Source: Clavulina sp. PMI_390 (lineage: Eukaryota; Basidiomycota; Agaricomycetes; Cantharellales; Hydnaceae). From it: a stretch of DNA of 64,000 nt. The DNA lies in NCBI GenBank assembly GCA_015039315.1, contig WIDE01000056.1, positions 106,683-170,682 of the forward strand, written 5' to 3'. The position numbers and the translations under genes were made by a program. Shown here piece after piece: positions 61,167 to 64,000 of this stretch; within the stretch, counting starts at the first letter, position 1; each line of letters begins with the position of its first letter. A model generated the notes under the pieces. That model was not told the DNA's origin and did no database searches. It was given only the letters and a program-made list of their open reading frames with translations.

Positions 61167-62526
61167 TTTTGAGTGTTTGGGGGAGTAGTTGCTCGGGTGG
61201 GACGAGGAGCAAAGGTGAAGTTGACCCTATTTATTTCAATGATGAGACAAGGGCAAATTCCCTTTCCAGGTTGATGCAGAGCGCCAGTTCCCCGAAGCAT
61301 TCTATCTGAACGAAGACGGAGAGGTGCTGTCATGGCTCTATGGTGAAGCATATGTGAAGGTAGAGATCGAGCTATGTTCTGAATCAGTTCCGCGCCAAGT
61401 GGATCACAAAAATAGCCATTTCAAGCTTCGAGCATAATCTTTGATGAAGGGGTGGCATATGAAGCTGAGTCTCTGACCCTCGTCAAACCTCACATCCTTG
61501 ATGTCTCATTGACATCCTCCTCGATAGCTTGGGTCTTGATGCATCAACAAGACGGACACCAAGGCTACCCCTCATGGAATGCAAGAATCGCAAAGGACGT
61601 ATTACGTACTCAAATGGGCCTCCATCACGCGTAACTGGTCCCACAAGACCATATGCTTCCATTTTGACCCTCACAAAGTGCGGAATAGGCACCACCGGTC
61701 AGGTGTCGACGCTTTTTGCGCACGAGCATAAGGGCTTCCAAAGCGCGGGGACAGATCAAGGGCTCACACTAGAATGGAGGCATGAAGGGAGACGCGATAA
61801 GATCAGGGCAGCCTGCTCTATCATGAGGTGAGTTACGATCAATTGAGTACCACCTCAGTCCAACCTTCGAAGAGTTGGAAGGTTATGGATTCAAGACTGC
61901 CTCGCGAGCTCGGGGCCCCGTATGGAACTCTATAGCAAGTAAGGGGAGATTTATACCTTTTTCGCGAGAACTCCTTTGCAACTCGGATATTCGGGTTATT
62001 TGAGAGTGATATGGAGAATTGCACTGCAGAAGAGGCTCTATTTGTTCTCAGATATGAGTCGTCAATTCGCGAAACGTGTTTGAAGTAGAGGAGCATTGAA
62101 GGCTTGGTTTCACTATTGCCTGAGTGAGGTTGACGTTGGCGAACTTTAGGACACGCCAAAAAATGATACCGTGGGAGTTGTGGCTCGATTACTTCTGAGG
62201 TTCCTCCGCTACCGCATCCTTGGAGCAATCCTCGATCGGACATTACACAGGCCGGGATATAAGTTAGTGGTTCTTCGCTGCGCCCCAAGCCCTTATCCAG
62301 AGCTTTCTATCTAACCTGTTCAGGTACTAGTATTGAGCGACTGACACGTCTGCTGGCGATTTTCAACAAAAAGAATATGCTGCGGAGAGATACAAAGATT
62401 TAAGGACATCGCAGGGAGCACGAAGAAGTCCATATTGATCGGTTAACAGAATAAAGTCCAGGCTGGCTATTACAAGGTGGGAAGATCTTGGAGTACGAGC
62501 TGGCTTTGCGAAGCACATGATGCTGC
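61167..62526. other. unresolved region with possible exons
   Basis: About 1.36 kb with no confident gene. One stretch on the plus strand from 61270, just after a CAG acceptor, reads VDAERQFPEAFYLNEDGE then VLSWLYGEAYVK before a GTAGAG donor, which looks coding. Later frames (61529-61831) are less convincing. I could not connect these into one product. Confidence 0.4.
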
Positions 62527-63095
62527 TCATGCTGCTACTACGGTGACGTTGGTGTCCCAATTTGACACCCAGGTCTCTTGGGAAGCACCAGTCTATCGGG
62601 ACGCATTTTGGGATATCCCAAAGTTGTAAAACAGAAGGAGGGAAGATTAGATACGATGTCATGACCATTCACATGCACACAGAGATTGCTACAGCCATGG
62701 GAAAAAACAAGCTGACTTACCGTGCTGAAGACAGAGGCTCGCAAGTTGACTTTTTCCCCACCCTCATCTGGGTTATAGTTGCTCGGGATTGTGAGCGAAA
62801 CGTTGAACGCTCCATGAGCCGTGTTGTACTCGTTGATTGCTACGAGGTCTACACCTAGGCCGAGAAGCTCATTCAGTCCACCGGCAGCGGAGTTCCGCGG
62901 CGCCATCCCGAACACCATGTAGTAGTCATAGACGTTTTGGATGTACGACTCGGTGAGGATGGTAGCGGGGAATGGTGTTCCAGGGTGAATGGTGGCAGGG
63001 ACTTTGATGCCCACTACTCTGGCGTAGGAGGGGGAGGAGGCGGAGAAGACTGTGAGAAGGAAGACCAGTAACGTCGCTGCGAGTTTGGGGAACAT
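62527..63095 (-). CDS. NIS1-like secreted effector protein
   Basis: Two exons: 63095-62721 and 62592-62527, joined by a 128-nt intron with a perfect GTAAGT donor. The signal peptide MFPKLAATLLVFLLTVFSAS (cleaved near SPSYA) precedes RVVGIKVPATIHPGTPFPAT. This G-x-x-VP-x-TI-x-PG opening, with ESYIQNVYDYYMVFGMAP next, is the pattern of the NIS1 secreted-protein family. In other fungi that family suppresses plant immune kinases BAK1/BIK1. A beta-sandwich end with FNVSLTIPSNYNPDEGGE and SNWDTNVTVVAA closes the protein. About 146 residues and lack of many cysteines fit the family. It does not prove a pathogenic lifestyle, since NIS1-like genes occur in many saprotrophic basidiomycetes. Family assignment comes from motif recall. 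Confidence 0.75.
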
Positions 63096-64000
63096 GGTAG
63101 TGGATAATTGTAGCCGAATCTTTATCCCTTGCGTAGAGCCAGAGCCTGAGAGATAAAGCTGGCGAGATGATGGACGTTTTTCTCTCACTGAATTCTCATT
63201 TTATATGCTGAGCCATTGTCGAAGCGGTGCGGGACGAGCAATGAGCCTGTTGGGTGTGGAGTTGAAGCGTCGCCGCTAGAGTCGGCGCCACCTCACCGAA
63301 CATCACATACGTACAAGAATCGGGAGAGACGGCGCCGAAAAGCAGAAGATATAGCGGGGGCCCCGATGACGCGCTGTGAGATATGAAGCATATGGTAAGT
63401 GGGTGGTGCTCGTTGTACGGGTGGGTGTCTCCTGTTCGCACGCCTGCCAGCTCCAGATGGGGGTTGATGGGCTCGGATAGCAATCAGGTGCACATGAAGA
63501 TCGCCGAGGTGATATTTCAAGTATTTCTTACTTGGGCGAGGGTGTAGCCAAAGTGCCCAACACGCGCATGGCGCTGGGACTCAAAAGGGTGATTGCAAGG
63601 TGTTTCAGGTCGCCCGTTGTTCTCATCTCACGCAAGCTCCAGTTTAGATGCCGGACAGTTGTGTTCTTGGTTCAGGTTGAGAACGATAGCAAGTTCCAGT
63701 TGGTGTCGGTCGGTGTCAAACAAGTGTGGCAACGACCGCCAGTCACTAGCATAAAAGGACGCCTATCCAGCTATTTTCGTCGGTCAACAATGCAACTCAG
63801 AATATAAGATGGAGCGATTTTAGCGAGTGCCGAGATGCCATAGGTCGTCGGACATGTGGATGAGAGGACCACTGACACGGCCGCTGTTTGTTTGGCGCCA
63901 CTTGCCTAGAATAGCATCCGGGCTCAATTCAGTTCCGGTTCTGGCTTCTGACTTCCTCCCTCGACCTTTGATGTCATGATCGACGGTGAAGCCTCCCCCA
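63096..64000. other. upstream region of the NIS1-like gene
   Basis: About 900 bases to the window edge. No supported gene; short frames here lack domains. Confidence 0.45.
63199..63205 (-). promoter_or_regulatory. TATA box of the NIS1-like gene
   Basis: TATAAAA on the minus strand about 104-110 bases upstream of the ATG at 63095. Confidence 0.55.

Overview
The window is nuclear DNA of a filamentous basidiomycete, most likely an Agaricomycete. Almost every gene is cut by many 50-70 nt introns with GT-AG borders and CTAAC/CTGAC-like branch sites. The gene families fit too: FunK1 kinases, DUF6534 membrane proteins, an AA9 polysaccharide monooxygenase, a HDEL-tailed BiP, Rad6 and a NIS1-type secreted protein. 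Gene models below were built by hand from splice sites, reading phase and paralogue comparison. Borders are therefore predictions.

Layout. 1-7.3 kb: 5' part of a Neo1-type P4-ATPase (minus), a secreted glycoside-hydrolase-like protein, and the RNA chaperone La. 9-12.5 kb: a tandem array of small secreted Thr-rich proteins, broken by a 10-N assembly gap and trailing into fragments. 12.7-37.8 kb: a duplicated two-gene module. Each copy has an ABCC-type full ABC transporter and a DUF6534 seven-helix-type membrane protein. Copy 1 is divergent (ABC minus 12681-18926, DUF6534 plus 20345-22264). Copy 2 is co-oriented (DUF6534 29123-31034, ABC 31548-37814), and its DUF6534 gene carries a broken splice donor. 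Between the copies lie a DUF4139 protein, a 754-bp terminal-inverted-repeat element and a GNAT acetyltransferase remnant.

37.9-43.4 kb: a RING E3-like gene, two tandem 8-cysteine secreted peptides and the ER Hsp70 KAR2/BiP (one apparent 1-nt frameshift). 45-54 kb: an ARMT1/DUF89 damage-control phosphatase, a degenerate FunK1-like pseudokinase beside a complete FunK1 kinase, and RAD6. 54-63 kb: an AA9 LPMO, then a 1,140-residue fusion of an Hsp70-like ATPase with two tandem kinase domains, a candidate small secreted protein, and a NIS1-like effector homologue.

The most unusual item is the Hsp70-kinase-kinase gene at 56171-60558. All 17 exons keep phase. The two kinase units share identical exon lengths (186 and 75 nt), and both have arginine where the ATP-binding lysine should be. 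Other points of interest are four micro-exons of 7-9 nt, three GC-AG introns supported by reading frame, the ABC starts hidden in two short upstream exons, and the tandem secreted peptide families. Secretion and membrane functions (transport, LPMO, effector-like and cysteine-rich peptides, ER chaperone) are prominent, but no biosynthetic cluster is evident.
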